Under the pieces are notes generated by a model. That model was not told where the DNA came from and ran no database searches. It saw only the letters and a list, made by a program, of their open reading frames with translations. This document shows positions 16,111-23,821 of a stretch of 26,430 nucleotides of DNA, piece after piece; the stretch's first letter is position 1, and every line of letters begins with the position of its first letter. This stretch comes from Planctomycetota bacterium (GTDB lineage: Bacteria > Planctomycetota > Phycisphaerae > Sedimentisphaerales > Anaerohalosphaeraceae), in the NCBI GenBank assembly GCA_019456245.1, contig VRUF01000005.1, positions 9,821 to 36,250 of the forward strand, given 5' to 3'. The position numbers were made by a program, and so were the translations under genes.

Positions 16111-17553
16111 TCACTCAGTTAAACAACAATCCAGTATACGATACAAATTCTGCCGCATGATCGGTTTGTAGAGAAAATCATCAAAGCCAGCCTTTTTATA
16201 ACGAATCTGCGTCTCAAGACTATTATCAGTGGTCATAGCTACCACCGGCACCTCACTACCACGTTCGCGAAGGTTGCGAATAGCTTCTTCGCCATCCATT
16301 TCGGGCATATGCATGTCCATTATTATAAGGTCAAATTGCTCGACCAACGCCTTTTGCAGAGCCTTTAGGCCATCTTCGGCAAAATCAATGGAAAGCCCAA
16401 ATTTGTCCAGATTCAGCTTCATCAGAACACGGTTAAGCGGATCGTCATCAACAACCAGCACCCTTGCGTTATACTGCTTCTGCTGGTCGGTATGAACAAA
16501 TTCTTCCGGCGATCGTCGTACTTTTAATGATCGCAGCATTTGATCGTTGGAAGTTATTGTCTTGTTTTTTTTGATTGATGCATCACCACAGGGCATTCCC
16601 GTCAGTTCAGCGACTTTCTCGGCTTCCATCTCGCGGGCCATTACTATTAAATCCGCATTATCTTGAGCGTTTGCCTTGCATCGGACAATTTCCGCAACAA
16701 CCTGTTTTCCCTGCCCGGACTCCGTCTTCAATTTTAAGATGAGATTGGAAGTATCTTTATCCAAACGGGTTATCGCGCCAACTTCATCGGCAATACCTTC
16801 CGTTCCTCCGGATACCAGTTCATAAAAACTTGTTCCGATCAGGCTCTGCGGGGTTCTCGAAACCAGTTGCGAAGCCTTCTTGTTCGTCCTTTTGACAATA
16901 CCAGTGCTGTCGATATGCCATACCATGTCCGGTATTGAATCGAGGAAATTCTCAAATTCTTCTTCTAATCGCTTCGCCTGCTCTTGAATCTCGTTTTTGA
17001 TCGCACTCTGCTCGACAAGCGTCTCTTTCACTTCCAGTATCTGAGCTTTGAGAAGGTTGACATACTTGCTAAGTTCATAACACTCGCATGCTGCAAGTTG
17101 GCTCTTTCTGCGTTCGACGGTAAAACATATCGAACGTCCGAGCATCTCCCGCATGAATTCACCCTTGACAACATAGTAATCCGCACCCTTGCGGATCGCA
17201 TTTATCGCCGTTGAATGATCCGACAATGCGGACAGTACAACGATCGGAATATCCGGGTTGACTTTGCGAATACCAACAATGGTATCGACACCTGTGCTGT
17301 CGGGAAGTCCCAGATCAAGCACTACACTATCAAAATCACGCCTAGCCAGAACCTCCCTGGCAGTGGCAAGGTCTTCCGCTGTCTCGACCTTATAGTTTAC
17401 AAACTCATTGTCACCGGAAAGTGTCCGTTCCACAAGGCAACGAACACCCGGGTCGTCCTCAACCAGCAAAACGTCAAGGGTTTGCTTTTGACTATCCTCC
17501 GTGAAGGATTCTGACTTGCTGACTTGCTGACTTGCTGACTTGCTGACTTGCAT
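16111..17553 (-). CDS. REC-PAS-REC response regulator without a kinase domain
   Basis: A 480-residue cytoplasmic signalling protein. Receiver 1 spans about residues 26-145 (VEDD at 31-34, phospho-acceptor D80, K130). A coiled coil follows at about 150-202, then a PAS domain from about 203 (SIPDMVWHIDSTGIVKRTN). Receiver 2 runs from about 363 to the end (VVDDD at 367-371, D413, K463). There is no histidine kinase, DNA-binding or enzymatic output domain, so it probably works by protein contacts or as a phospho-relay. The start at 17553 is supported by AAGGAG 9 bases upstream. Codons 2-14 consist of five perfect CAAGTCAG repeats (listed separately), which makes the N-terminus QVSKSASQ-like and the gene prone to frameshifts. 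No partner kinase is nearby. The gene lies between the pterin genes and the polysaccharide block and could regulate the latter. Confidence 0.9.
   Translation of the reverse strand: MQVSKSASQQVSKSESFTEDSQKQTLDVLLVEDDPGVRCLVERTLSGDNEFVNYKVETAEDLATAREVLARRDFDSVVLDLGLPDSTGVDTIVGIRKVNPDIPIVVLSALSDHSTAINAIRKGADYYVVKGEFMREMLGRSICFTVERRKSQLAACECYELSKYVNLLKAQILEVKETLVEQSAIKNEIQEQAKRLEEEFENFLDSIPDMVWHIDSTGIVKRTNKKASQLVSRTPQSLIGTSFYELVSGGTEGIADEVGAITRLDKDTSNLILKLKTESGQGKQVVAEIVRCKANAQDNADLIVMAREMEAEKVAELTGMPCGDASIKKNKTITSNDQMLRSLKVRRSPEEFVHTDQQKQYNARVLVVDDDPLNRVLMKLNLDKFGLSIDFAEDGLKALQKALVEQFDLIIMDMHMPEMDGEEAIRNLRERGSEVPVVAMTTDNSLETQIRYKKAGFDDFLYKPIMRQNLYRILDCCLTE
17511..17550 (-). repeat. Five perfect 8-bp tandem repeats directly after a start codon
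   Basis: The plus strand reads (CTGACTTG)x5 and the coding strand reads (CAAGTCAG)x5, immediately after the ATG of the regulator gene. The unit is not a multiple of three. By hand translation, four units lead to a TAG about 16 codons after the start, and six units lead to a TAA within about 45 codons. Only 5 units (or 2, 8 and so on) keep the frame open. Confidence 0.95.
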
Positions 17554-17601
17554 CTATTTATGCTCCTTAACTACCTTTAACCTACAATAAACTAGACACA
17601 T

Positions 17602-17626
17602 ATACAATGAATATCAACTATTGTAT
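17602..17626. promoter_or_regulatory. Inverted repeat upstream of the regulator gene, possible operator
   Basis: ATACAAT (17602-17608) and ATTGTAT (17620-17626) form a perfect 7-bp inverted repeat with an 11-base spacer, 18 bp centre to centre. It lies about 50-75 bases upstream of the regulator start. On the coding strand TTGATA within it could be a -35 element with an AT-rich -10 about 17 bases on. Such spacing suits a dimeric regulator. No protein can be named. Confidence 0.35.
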
Positions 17627-17819
17627 CTAATCTTTCAGAACAGATAACACTGACACCTTGCCCACCATAGCAACCATCGGACAATAAGGGCACTCAGCGT
17701 TAAAAAGACAATGAAATGACATAAACCAAGCAAACGGCACGGATATGTATAAGCAAATACCTCAACTAAGGGTGGATTGTGGTTTTTTGGCAATCTGGAA
17801 GATGATTTCTTTACACATC

Positions 17820-18620
17820 CTAAATACCACAATAAGTGCAGCACGTTCTGTCGGACTCCCAGACGGTCACGCTTTCCAGTGCAGCGCCTGCAAACTTTCC
17901 GTTCAATTTGTCCCACGCCAAAACCGTAATGTTTTCGACAGTCGGGTTCTTAACTGCAAACTCGGCAACATCTGCATTAAGATTTTTGTGGTCGACGATC
18001 TGGATGAATTCCTGTGAAACTGTCTTTTCGAATTCGCTGATACTAAAACCCTCACCGCCAGCGCACTTGCCGACAGTTATCTCGACTATGTAATTATGAC
18101 CGTGACCGGAAGGATTCGCACATTTGCCGAAAACCTCAAAGTTTTTCTCATCGGAAAACAAATCGTTCCATAGTTTATGCATCGCGGCAAACTCAAATTT
18201 CTCACTTATGTGCGCCAATGTGCAATCCTCCGAATTAATCGATATCTTTCTAAACGGGTTAAGCTCAACAGCCAGTTCCGTAAGTTTTGCGAACGCAAAT
18301 TCCTCGTCGATAACACCCCACGCCTGCCCTAGTATCTCCTGGACATCGTCCAGTGTTACATGCTGGGCGTTAGCATATTTATTTTTGAAACGTTCGGAAA
18401 AAATTGGGACCGCCAACCGCCTTACAGACTTGTCAATATCCACGACATTGACTACAAAACCGGTTTGTCCGTCTATTTCGGCGGCAAGTTTCACCCACAG
18501 TGCAAAATACAGAGAAAAACCTTCACCGCACGGCTTTGATGCATAAGAATTAAAGCCGACAGTCTCATCGGCCAAAAACGGATTGATAGAAAAACGAATC
18601 TGTCGGCTTAACTCATGCAT
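17820..18620 (-). CDS. Two-domain 6-pyruvoyl-tetrahydropterin synthase (PTPS/QueD family, PTPS-II-like motif)
   Basis: A 266-residue protein if it starts at 18620. The C-terminal domain is an intact PTPS. KCANPSGHGHNY carries C167 and the zinc histidines H173 and H175, with H148 in AAMHKLW. DHKNLN at 210-215, PTVENI and the catalytic glutamate E255 in VWES complete it. The N-terminal half has a similar fold pattern (FSLYFALWVKLAAEIDG, then VVDIDKSVR) but no zinc histidines, so it looks like a degenerate duplicate. The spacing CxxxxxHGHNY is that of eukaryotic PTPS, whereas QueD has CxxxHGH. It follows folE, whose product 7,8-dihydroneopterin triphosphate is the PTPS substrate. The open frame reaches 18653, but those extra codons lie in a palindromic repeat. 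No Shine-Dalgarno sequence settles the start (18629 also possible). Confidence 0.88.
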   Translation of the reverse strand: MHELSRQIRFSINPFLADETVGFNSYASKPCGEGFSLYFALWVKLAAEIDGQTGFVVNVVDIDKSVRRLAVPIFSERFKNKYANAQHVTLDDVQEILGQAWGVIDEEFAFAKLTELAVELNPFRKISINSEDCTLAHISEKFEFAAMHKLWNDLFSDEKNFEVFGKCANPSGHGHNYIVEITVGKCAGGEGFSISEFEKTVSQEFIQIVDHKNLNADVAEFAVKNPTVENITVLAWDKLNGKFAGAALESVTVWESDRTCCTYCGI

Positions 18621-18628
18621 AAAAAGCA

Positions 18629-18675
18629 TCGGCCGAAAGGCCGAATCCTTCATTAATCATTAGACATTAATCATT
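18629..18675. repeat. Palindrome plus heptamer tandem repeat between folE and the PTPS gene
   Basis: TCGGCC-GAAA-GGCCGA (18629-18644) is a perfect 6-bp hairpin. AATCCTT follows, then the heptamers CATTAAT, CATTAGA, CATTAAT and a partial fourth (18651-18675). The same arrangement of hairpin, GAATCC and CATT-type heptamers recurs at 20847-20888. The hairpin would form in the folE-PTPS transcript. Confidence 0.75.
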
Positions 18676-18678
18676 TCC

Positions 18679-19254
18679 CTAGCCTCTAATGAGGCTGAGT
18701 ACCTCGCTTCGGCTTCGAGGATCTTTCTTAAATATACCGCGAAGAGCCGACGTTACCATCACAGAACCCGGCTTTTTTATTCCTCGTATCGTCGTACAAC
18801 TATGCGATGCTTCGATCACGGCAGCGGCACCTTTGGGCTTTAGCTGTTCCATGAGAAAATCAGCGATCTGCCCTGTAAGGCGTTCCTGAACCTGAAGTCG
18901 CCTGGCAAAGCTGTCTACAATACGAGCAAGCTTACTGATTCCAAGAACACGACCATCTGGGAGATACGCAATATGTGCCTTACCGATAAAGGGCATCATG
19001 TGATGTTCGCAAATACTGTAAAATGGAATGTCACGAAGCAGCACAATCTCATCGTAATTTTCAGTAAAAACCTGCAAATGCTCTGCCGGGTCCGACCGCA
19101 TACCGGACAAAAGCTCAGCATACATGCGAGCAACCCGCTTAGGCGTGTCGGCAAGACCTTCACGGTGTTCATCTTCGCCAAGGGCAAGCAGTATCTCACG
19201 AACCGCAACTTCTATACGCCCAAGATCAACTTTAATATTTTTCTTTTCACTCAT
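18679..19254 (-). CDS. folE: GTP cyclohydrolase I
   Basis: A cytoplasmic zinc enzyme converting GTP to 7,8-dihydroneopterin triphosphate. The 191 residues are typical for the FolE1 type. The zinc site is CEHHMMPF with C82 and H85, and the second cysteine is C153 in SHSCTTIRG. DTPKRVARMY, GRVLGISKLARIVD and RRLQVQERLTGQIADFL are conserved blocks. The start lies 2 bases after the pepA stop, with an AAGAGA-like weak Shine-Dalgarno sequence. The next gene downstream is the PTPS-type protein, so the pair could make 6-pyruvoyl-tetrahydropterin. Feeding folate or queuosine synthesis is the alternative. The stop codon lies in a small GCCTC/GAGGC hairpin at the very end of the gene. Confidence 0.96.
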   Translation of the reverse strand: MSEKKNIKVDLGRIEVAVREILLALGEDEHREGLADTPKRVARMYAELLSGMRSDPAEHLQVFTENYDEIVLLRDIPFYSICEHHMMPFIGKAHIAYLPDGRVLGISKLARIVDSFARRLQVQERLTGQIADFLMEQLKPKGAAAVIEASHSCTTIRGIKKPGSVMVTSALRGIFKKDPRSRSEVLSLIRG

Positions 19255-19256
19255 GT

Positions 19257-20804
19257 TTATCTCTTTCTGCCTTTCATGGCAACGTTCATTACAAAGGCCG
19301 TCAACAGGCGTACTCCGAATCCGCCCGACCCCGAAACTCCAAACTTTTTATCATTAAACATATCCATTCCGGCCATATCGATATGAGCCCACTTGGCATC
19401 GCCGGCAAAAGACCCCAGAAATGCACCCGCCGTAATCGCACCGCCCCATCGCGAGCCCGTGTTCTTCAAATCGGCGATGTCGCTTTTCATCTCGTCAAGA
19501 TATTCGTCGCCGCTGGGCAAATGCCAGACCTTTTCTCCACTGATCTCAGAGGCTTTTTCAAGCTGTTTGATTAACTTGTCGTCATTGCCCATCAAACCGG
19601 CCATATGTTTGCCCAGTGCAACCACACAGGCACCCGTAAGCGTGGCAATGTCGACGATAACCCCGCATTTCTCAGTAGTTGCATAGTGAATCGCATCGCA
19701 AAGTATCATCCTGCCCTCTGCATCGGTATTGTGAATTTCGACCGTCTTTCCGCTAAGAGTAGTAATAATATCGCCCGGTCGATAGCTGGACCCGTCCGGC
19801 ATATTCTCCGCCGCCGGAATTATCCCGTAAACCGTCGCAGCCGGTTTCAACGCTGCGATCGCCTTCATTGCACCAAGCACCGCCACCCCGCCGGACTTGT
19901 CAAATTTCATCTCCTGCATATTCGCGGAAGGCTTTATACTGATCCCGCCCGAATCGAAAGTAACCGCCTTGCCAACAAGCGCAACGACAGGAGTTTTGCC
20001 GCTTACCCTCTTCGCCGGTGTATACTTAAGGATGATCAGCCTGGCCTGCGACGCCGAACCGCTCCCGACAGCAAGTATCCCGCCGGCCTTTCGCTTTATA
20101 AGCTCCTTCTCGTCAAAAACTTTACAGCTAAGCGTATCTTCTGCTTTCGCGATTTTCCTCGCCTCTGAGGCAAGTGTAGGCGGATTGATCACATTGCCCG
20201 GACGATTTGCGATTGTCCGGGCATAACTTTGCGCCTGACCGATTATATTGCCGTCCTTAACTCCCTTTGCAAGCTGTTTCACCGCCAAACTGTCCGAATC
20301 GACAATAACCGCATCGAGCGAATTAAGTCGACTGTCTTTCTCGTCCGTAACAAATTCATCGTAACGATAACTGCCAAAATATACACCTTCAGCAATCGCC
20401 TGCCCCGCCGCCTCAAGAGATATCTTTCGACCCGCGCCCTGATGCAATGCAACCGCAAGAGACGCTGCCTTAAGTTTCACCGCCTTATTCGCAGCAATCG
20501 AAGTTGCCTTGCGAAGACAGTTAACCGTCAACTTCTTTCGCTCGCCAAGACCTATCAGCAAAACACGATTCGCTCCGATATCGCCGTTACCGTAAACAAC
20601 AGCCGTACTGCCGCACTTACCCTCAAAGTCACCAAGCTCGGCAAGTTTACTTATCGCACCGCCAAGCTCGCGATCCAATGCGTTTGACAGCTTATTGAAC
20701 TTTGTTCCATCGGAGTAATACCCAACCGCAAGTACATCCGTCTCAATTTTGATTACGTCGGTTGTTTTTGTTTTTACCGTAACATTAATTATTTCGCGTG
20801 CCAT
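19257..20804 (-). CDS. pepA: Leucyl aminopeptidase, M17 family
   Basis: A 515-residue cytosolic aminopeptidase that trims N-terminal residues from peptides. It uses two metal ions. The ligands are visible as K279 and D284 in VGKAVTFDSGGISIKP, D302 in KFDKSGG, and D361 and E363 in the signature NTDAEGRMIL. K291 and R365 are the catalytic residues. The variable N-terminal domain (about 1-170) and the conserved catalytic domain have normal lengths. AAGGA is 8 bases before the ATG. It is the first gene of a pepA-folE unit. The 116 bases between prfB and pepA hold a palindrome-heptamer repeat. PepA also binds DNA in some bacteria, but nothing here points to that. Confidence 0.96.
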   Translation of the reverse strand: MAREIINVTVKTKTTDVIKIETDVLAVGYYSDGTKFNKLSNALDRELGGAISKLAELGDFEGKCGSTAVVYGNGDIGANRVLLIGLGERKKLTVNCLRKATSIAANKAVKLKAASLAVALHQGAGRKISLEAAGQAIAEGVYFGSYRYDEFVTDEKDSRLNSLDAVIVDSDSLAVKQLAKGVKDGNIIGQAQSYARTIANRPGNVINPPTLASEARKIAKAEDTLSCKVFDEKELIKRKAGGILAVGSGSASQARLIILKYTPAKRVSGKTPVVALVGKAVTFDSGGISIKPSANMQEMKFDKSGGVAVLGAMKAIAALKPAATVYGIIPAAENMPDGSSYRPGDIITTLSGKTVEIHNTDAEGRMILCDAIHYATTEKCGVIVDIATLTGACVVALGKHMAGLMGNDDKLIKQLEKASEISGEKVWHLPSGDEYLDEMKSDIADLKNTGSRWGGAITAGAFLGSFAGDAKWAHIDMAGMDMFNDKKFGVSGSGGFGVRLLTAFVMNVAMKGRKR

Positions 20805-20846
20805 ATTACAATTCCTTATAGCTTGAATATATTTTTAAAAATAGCC

Positions 20847-20890
20847 TCGGCCAACGGCCGAATCCACACTTGATCATTGGTCATTCCTTG
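20847..20890. repeat. Palindrome plus heptamer repeat between prfB and pepA
   Basis: TCGGCC-AAC-GGCCGA (20847-20861) forms a 6-bp hairpin. ATCCAC follows, then the heptamers ACTTGAT, CATTGGT and CATTCCT (20868-20888). It is the second copy of the element at 18629-18675, in the same orientation. It lies between a stop and a start on the same strand and could act as an RNA stability or termination element. Confidence 0.7.
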
Positions 20891-20920
20891 TTGAGTGTTG
20901 GCTATTCGTTTTTTCTTCAC

Positions 20921-22031
20921 TTATGCCTTTTTTTTACTTTTGAATTTCAAATAGCTCTCGATAAAACCCTCAAGATCGCCATCCATCACAGCCGCGATAT
21001 TGCCAACCTGATAATCGGTCCGGTGATCCTTAACCATCTGGTACGGCTGCATGACGTAGCTCCTGATCTGGTTGCCCCAGGCGATCTCGCCTTTTGCGCT
21101 GTACATCTTCGAAATCTCATCATCTCTCTTTTGTTTTTCGAGCATATACAGCCTCGCCTTTAGCATTTTCATCGCTTCGGCCTTATTCTTATGCTGACTT
21201 CGGTCATTTTGGCACTGAACAACGATTCCCGTGGGCAAATGAGTTATCCGAACCGCCGAGCTGGTCTTGTTAACATGCTGCCCGCCGGCACCGCTCGCCC
21301 GATAGAAATCCATCCGCATCTCATCATCGGCGATATCAACATCAATATCGTCTTCATATTCAGGAATAACATCGACCGCTGCAAAACTAGTATGCCGCCT
21401 GCTTTGCGAGTCAAACGGGCTTATCCGCACAAGCCGATGCACACCCGTCTCACAAGAAAGTTTACCGAACGCAAAAGGACCGTTAACTTTCAGCGTAATC
21501 GAACGCACCCCCACCTCTTCGCCCGGTGTTATATCAAGCTCTTCAAACTTATATTTATTCCCCTCGAAATATCTCGTATACATCCGCAGCAGCATATTCG
21601 CCCAGTCGCAGCTCTCCGTACCACCAGCTCCTGCATGAATACTAAAGAAACAACCCCGCATATCGTCAGGCCCGCTGAGCATACCGGCAACCTCGATCTT
21701 GTCGCACTTCTTTGAAAGCGATGCAAGATCATCTTCAAGTGATGCGAGAGTTTCCTCGTCGTTTTCCTCCTCGGCAAGTTCAAAAAGTTCGGAAAGGTCA
21801 CCGACCGCTGTTTTGATTTCCTCAGCCGGATCGATAATGCTCTTTACTGCGCTTATCCCAGAAACTACAGCCTTGGCAGCATCGGGTTTATCCCAGAACC
21901 CAGGAACGGACATCTTCTTTTCATACTCAGCGCGTAAAGCAATCTTACCAGGCAAGTCAAAGCCACTCCCGGATCTGCTCAACCCGGGCCTCCAGCTCAA
22001 TTATACCACTCTTAAGTTCAGACAATTCCAT
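20921..22031 (-). CDS. prfB: Peptide chain release factor 2, expressed by programmed +1 frameshift
   Basis: RF2 ends translation at UGA and UAA codons. The gene starts at ATG 22031, reads 24 codons (ending in ...REWL) and meets an in-frame TGA at 21959-21957. It continues in the +1 frame with GAC (21958-21956) to the stop at 20921, giving 369 residues. The frameshift site is listed separately. After the shift come the RF2 blocks ALRAEYEKKMSVPGFWD, the stop-codon-reading tripeptide SPF at 204-206 and the catalytic GGQ at 249-251. The last two are within one residue of E. coli RF2. A coding call starting at 22000 in the second frame alone would miss the true N-terminus. The start is 7 bases after the DUF4276 stop, with a weak GAG upstream, so expression may depend on the defence-like genes' transcript. 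Confidence 0.95.
21956..21970 (-). promoter_or_regulatory. RF2 programmed +1 ribosomal frameshift site
   Basis: The coding strand reads CGGGAGTGGCTTTGAC. The Shine-Dalgarno-like GGGAG (21970-21966) is followed by 3 bases, the slippery CTT (21962-21960) and TGA followed by C. This is the arrangement known from E. coli prfB (SD-like element, 3-base gap, CUU UGA C). RF2 shortage slows termination at the UGA and lets ribosomes slip +1, so RF2 controls its own synthesis. The elements are seen; the mechanism is established for the family. Confidence 0.95.
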
Positions 22032-22038
22032 AAAAATC

Positions 22039-22722
22039 TCACAAATCTTCAAGCTTATTTAACCATTCATTAAAATGTGGACATTTTTCACGAATAGCTC
22101 GTATTCCTATATCTTCAGATATAGCTTTTCCCATTGCCACTTTACGATAGCTATCGCAAAGAGAGAACAATCTTTTCGATGGAGCTGTCTCCGGCCCATC
22201 GTTAACCTCTTCCGGTTCTCCGCATTCGTTCAAAATAGCCTCTATCACCGATGGCCTTACGCCAATTTGACCGGCAAGTATCGACGCATCGCTAAAAAGC
22301 AGTGCCTCAAATTCATGCATCTCAATATATGGAATAAAACGCTTATCAATATTATAATCTGGAAACAGTTCTTTGATTTTTGCAAAGGTTGCATCTTCCA
22401 TCTTTTCCGCTTTATCTGTCGAAGCAAGGCTTGTACCACCCCCAAGTATACGTAACACTTCTTCCTTACCGGGCCAGGTTGACTCTATTCTGAAATAGTC
22501 AAACATAGTTGATATATAAGTATCCGGTCTTTGCTTTAGAAAATTTCCGATGTCACCTTTAGCTCGATCAAATCGTATATCTCCGCCTTTCTGACCGGGT
22601 TTGCCAATCAAAGCAGCCTGTAGAAAAATGTCTTTGGTAGCCATTTCGGGAGCAAGTACATCCCTAACGAAAGTTTGTTCTGTTTGACCCTCAACTACAA
22701 TAATAATTTCGGCACTACTCAT
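22039..22722 (-). CDS. DUF4276 protein, Toprim-like partner of the AAA ATPase
   Basis: A 227-residue protein of the DUF4276 family. VEGQTEQTF near the N-terminus (E11, E15), STMFDYFRI with D75 followed by WPG, and the MHEFEALLF motif at 135-143 are the family marks. The VEGxTE start and the later acidic residues suggest a Toprim-type metal site, possibly a nuclease; that is inference. The ATG at 22722 overlaps the ATPase stop (ATGAGTAG) and is served by GGAGG 8 bases upstream, so I choose it over the ATG at 22743. Such ATPase-DUF4276 pairs are recurrent two-gene units in bacterial genomes and resemble OLD-type and PARIS-type defence modules in layout. The next gene, prfB, begins 7 bases after the stop. 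Confidence 0.88.
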   Translation of the reverse strand: MSSAEIIIVVEGQTEQTFVRDVLAPEMATKDIFLQAALIGKPGQKGGDIRFDRAKGDIGNFLKQRPDTYISTMFDYFRIESTWPGKEEVLRILGGGTSLASTDKAEKMEDATFAKIKELFPDYNIDKRFIPYIEMHEFEALLFSDASILAGQIGVRPSVIEAILNECGEPEEVNDGPETAPSKRLFSLCDSYRKVAMGKAISEDIGIRAIREKCPHFNEWLNKLEDL

Positions 22723-23821
22723 GCACCGGGCCTCCAGCCACAATATTCTTCCGCCACAAGTCGCCCAACGAATAATCTTCCAGCCAATGCGTCAAATCCT
22801 TTGCTTCTAATCGCTTAAAAGTCGATGCACCTTTTTCACGATTAACAACAATAACATCCTCAGGTTCAAAATTGTCAACCAAAGCTGGCGATTGAGTCGA
22901 AACGATCACCTGAGTCTTTTGAGAAGCAGCTTTAATCAACTCCGTCAATATTTCTATAGCATAAGGATGCAAACCAAGCTCAGGCTCATCGATCACTATT
23001 GTAGAAGGTGGATTAGGTTGCAAAAGAGCTGTTGCTAGACAGATAAAACGAAGCGTACCATCAGATAAATGATACGGCTGCATAGGATAATCAGAACCCT
23101 TTTGTTTCCAGCTTAAATTCACTATTTCTTCTTCGCCAGATCGAGATGGTTTCAATATAAAATCATCAAAGAACGGTGTTACAAGCCTTACAGCCCCTAT
23201 TACAGAATTGTAATATTCTGGTTCATCGTCGCGTAATTCCAGCAGGAATGGAGCAATATTTGAAGCATCTGACCGTAGGCTTTCATTATCAGCCGTAATC
23301 TCAGAAAGACGCATCGGTGCATTTTTACCCGTATCATGGAAATGGTAAACAACCCAGTTTGAAATGGCCTTATAAATATAATAGCCTATTCCGTAACTAT
23401 TGGGATAATTATGTGATTTCTCATCCTTACGAGATGATATTCTACTTTCACGATTCCCATGGCCAATGCGTGTTCCATTCCCATTGAACAATTCAAGTTC
23501 AGAATTAATTAGAAAATCCTCAGAAACAGTTGGCTCCAATTCAAACGAATAGGAATTAGGCCCAAAATCAAATCGAGCAGCTATACCTTTTGTGTACTTG
23601 GGTCCATTAAACATGAAGTTAGCTGCTCTACCACGCTCTCTAATAAATTTTGCAAAATTCTCATCGACCATAGCTCTGAGCATGCGAAAAATATCAACAA
23701 AATTACTCTTACCGGCACCGTTACCGCCTATCAAAACATTGAGATTTTTTAGCTCAAAATCTACAAGCGACTTGATCGACTTAAAACCCTTGATTGTTAT
23801 TTTATCTAAAGCGTCACCCAT
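22715..23821 (-). CDS. AAA/ABC-type ATPase of the RecF/OLD-like group (AAA_21), putative defence sensor
   Basis: A 368-residue ATPase. ITIKGFKSIKSL opens the protein, Walker A is GGNGAGKSN at 32-40, and the ABC-like signature LSDGT is at 252-256. Walker B is IVIDEPELGLHP from 275, and VIVSTQSPALVDNFEPEDVIVV carries the switch region. Between the ATP motifs lies a variable insertion of about 200 residues where a coiled coil or sensor would sit. There is no nuclease domain, which fits a system where the effector is the separate DUF4276 protein. AGGGGAG stands 7 bases before the ATG, a very strong ribosome binding site. The gene follows a 680-base non-coding stretch, so this may be the promoter-proximal gene of an ATPase-DUF4276-prfB transcript. 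The defence role is inferred from domain pairing only. Confidence 0.9.
   Translation of the reverse strand: MGDALDKITIKGFKSIKSLVDFELKNLNVLIGGNGAGKSNFVDIFRMLRAMVDENFAKFIRERGRAANFMFNGPKYTKGIAARFDFGPNSYSFELEPTVSEDFLINSELELFNGNGTRIGHGNRESRISSRKDEKSHNYPNSYGIGYYIYKAISNWVVYHFHDTGKNAPMRLSEITADNESLRSDASNIAPFLLELRDDEPEYYNSVIGAVRLVTPFFDDFILKPSRSGEEEIVNLSWKQKGSDYPMQPYHLSDGTLRFICLATALLQPNPPSTIVIDEPELGLHPYAIEILTELIKAASQKTQVIVSTQSPALVDNFEPEDVIVVNREKGASTFKRLEAKDLTHWLEDYSLGDLWRKNIVAGGPVHE

Noticed and set aside
17635..17916. Minus-strand 93-codon frame downstream of the PTPS gene
   Set aside because: It overlaps the PTPS C-terminus in another frame and has no supporting signal; the 266-base gap at 17554-17819 is best left non-coding apart from the inverted repeat.
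20921..22000. RF2 starting at ATG 22000 without a frameshift
   Set aside because: The first 14 residues of that frame do not look like RF2, while the frame from 22031 with CTT TGA C gives the expected N-terminus and position of SPF and GGQ.
22039..22743. Longer DUF4276 start at 22743
   Set aside because: It would overlap the ATPase gene by 29 bases and lies upstream of the GGAGG that serves the ATG at 22722.
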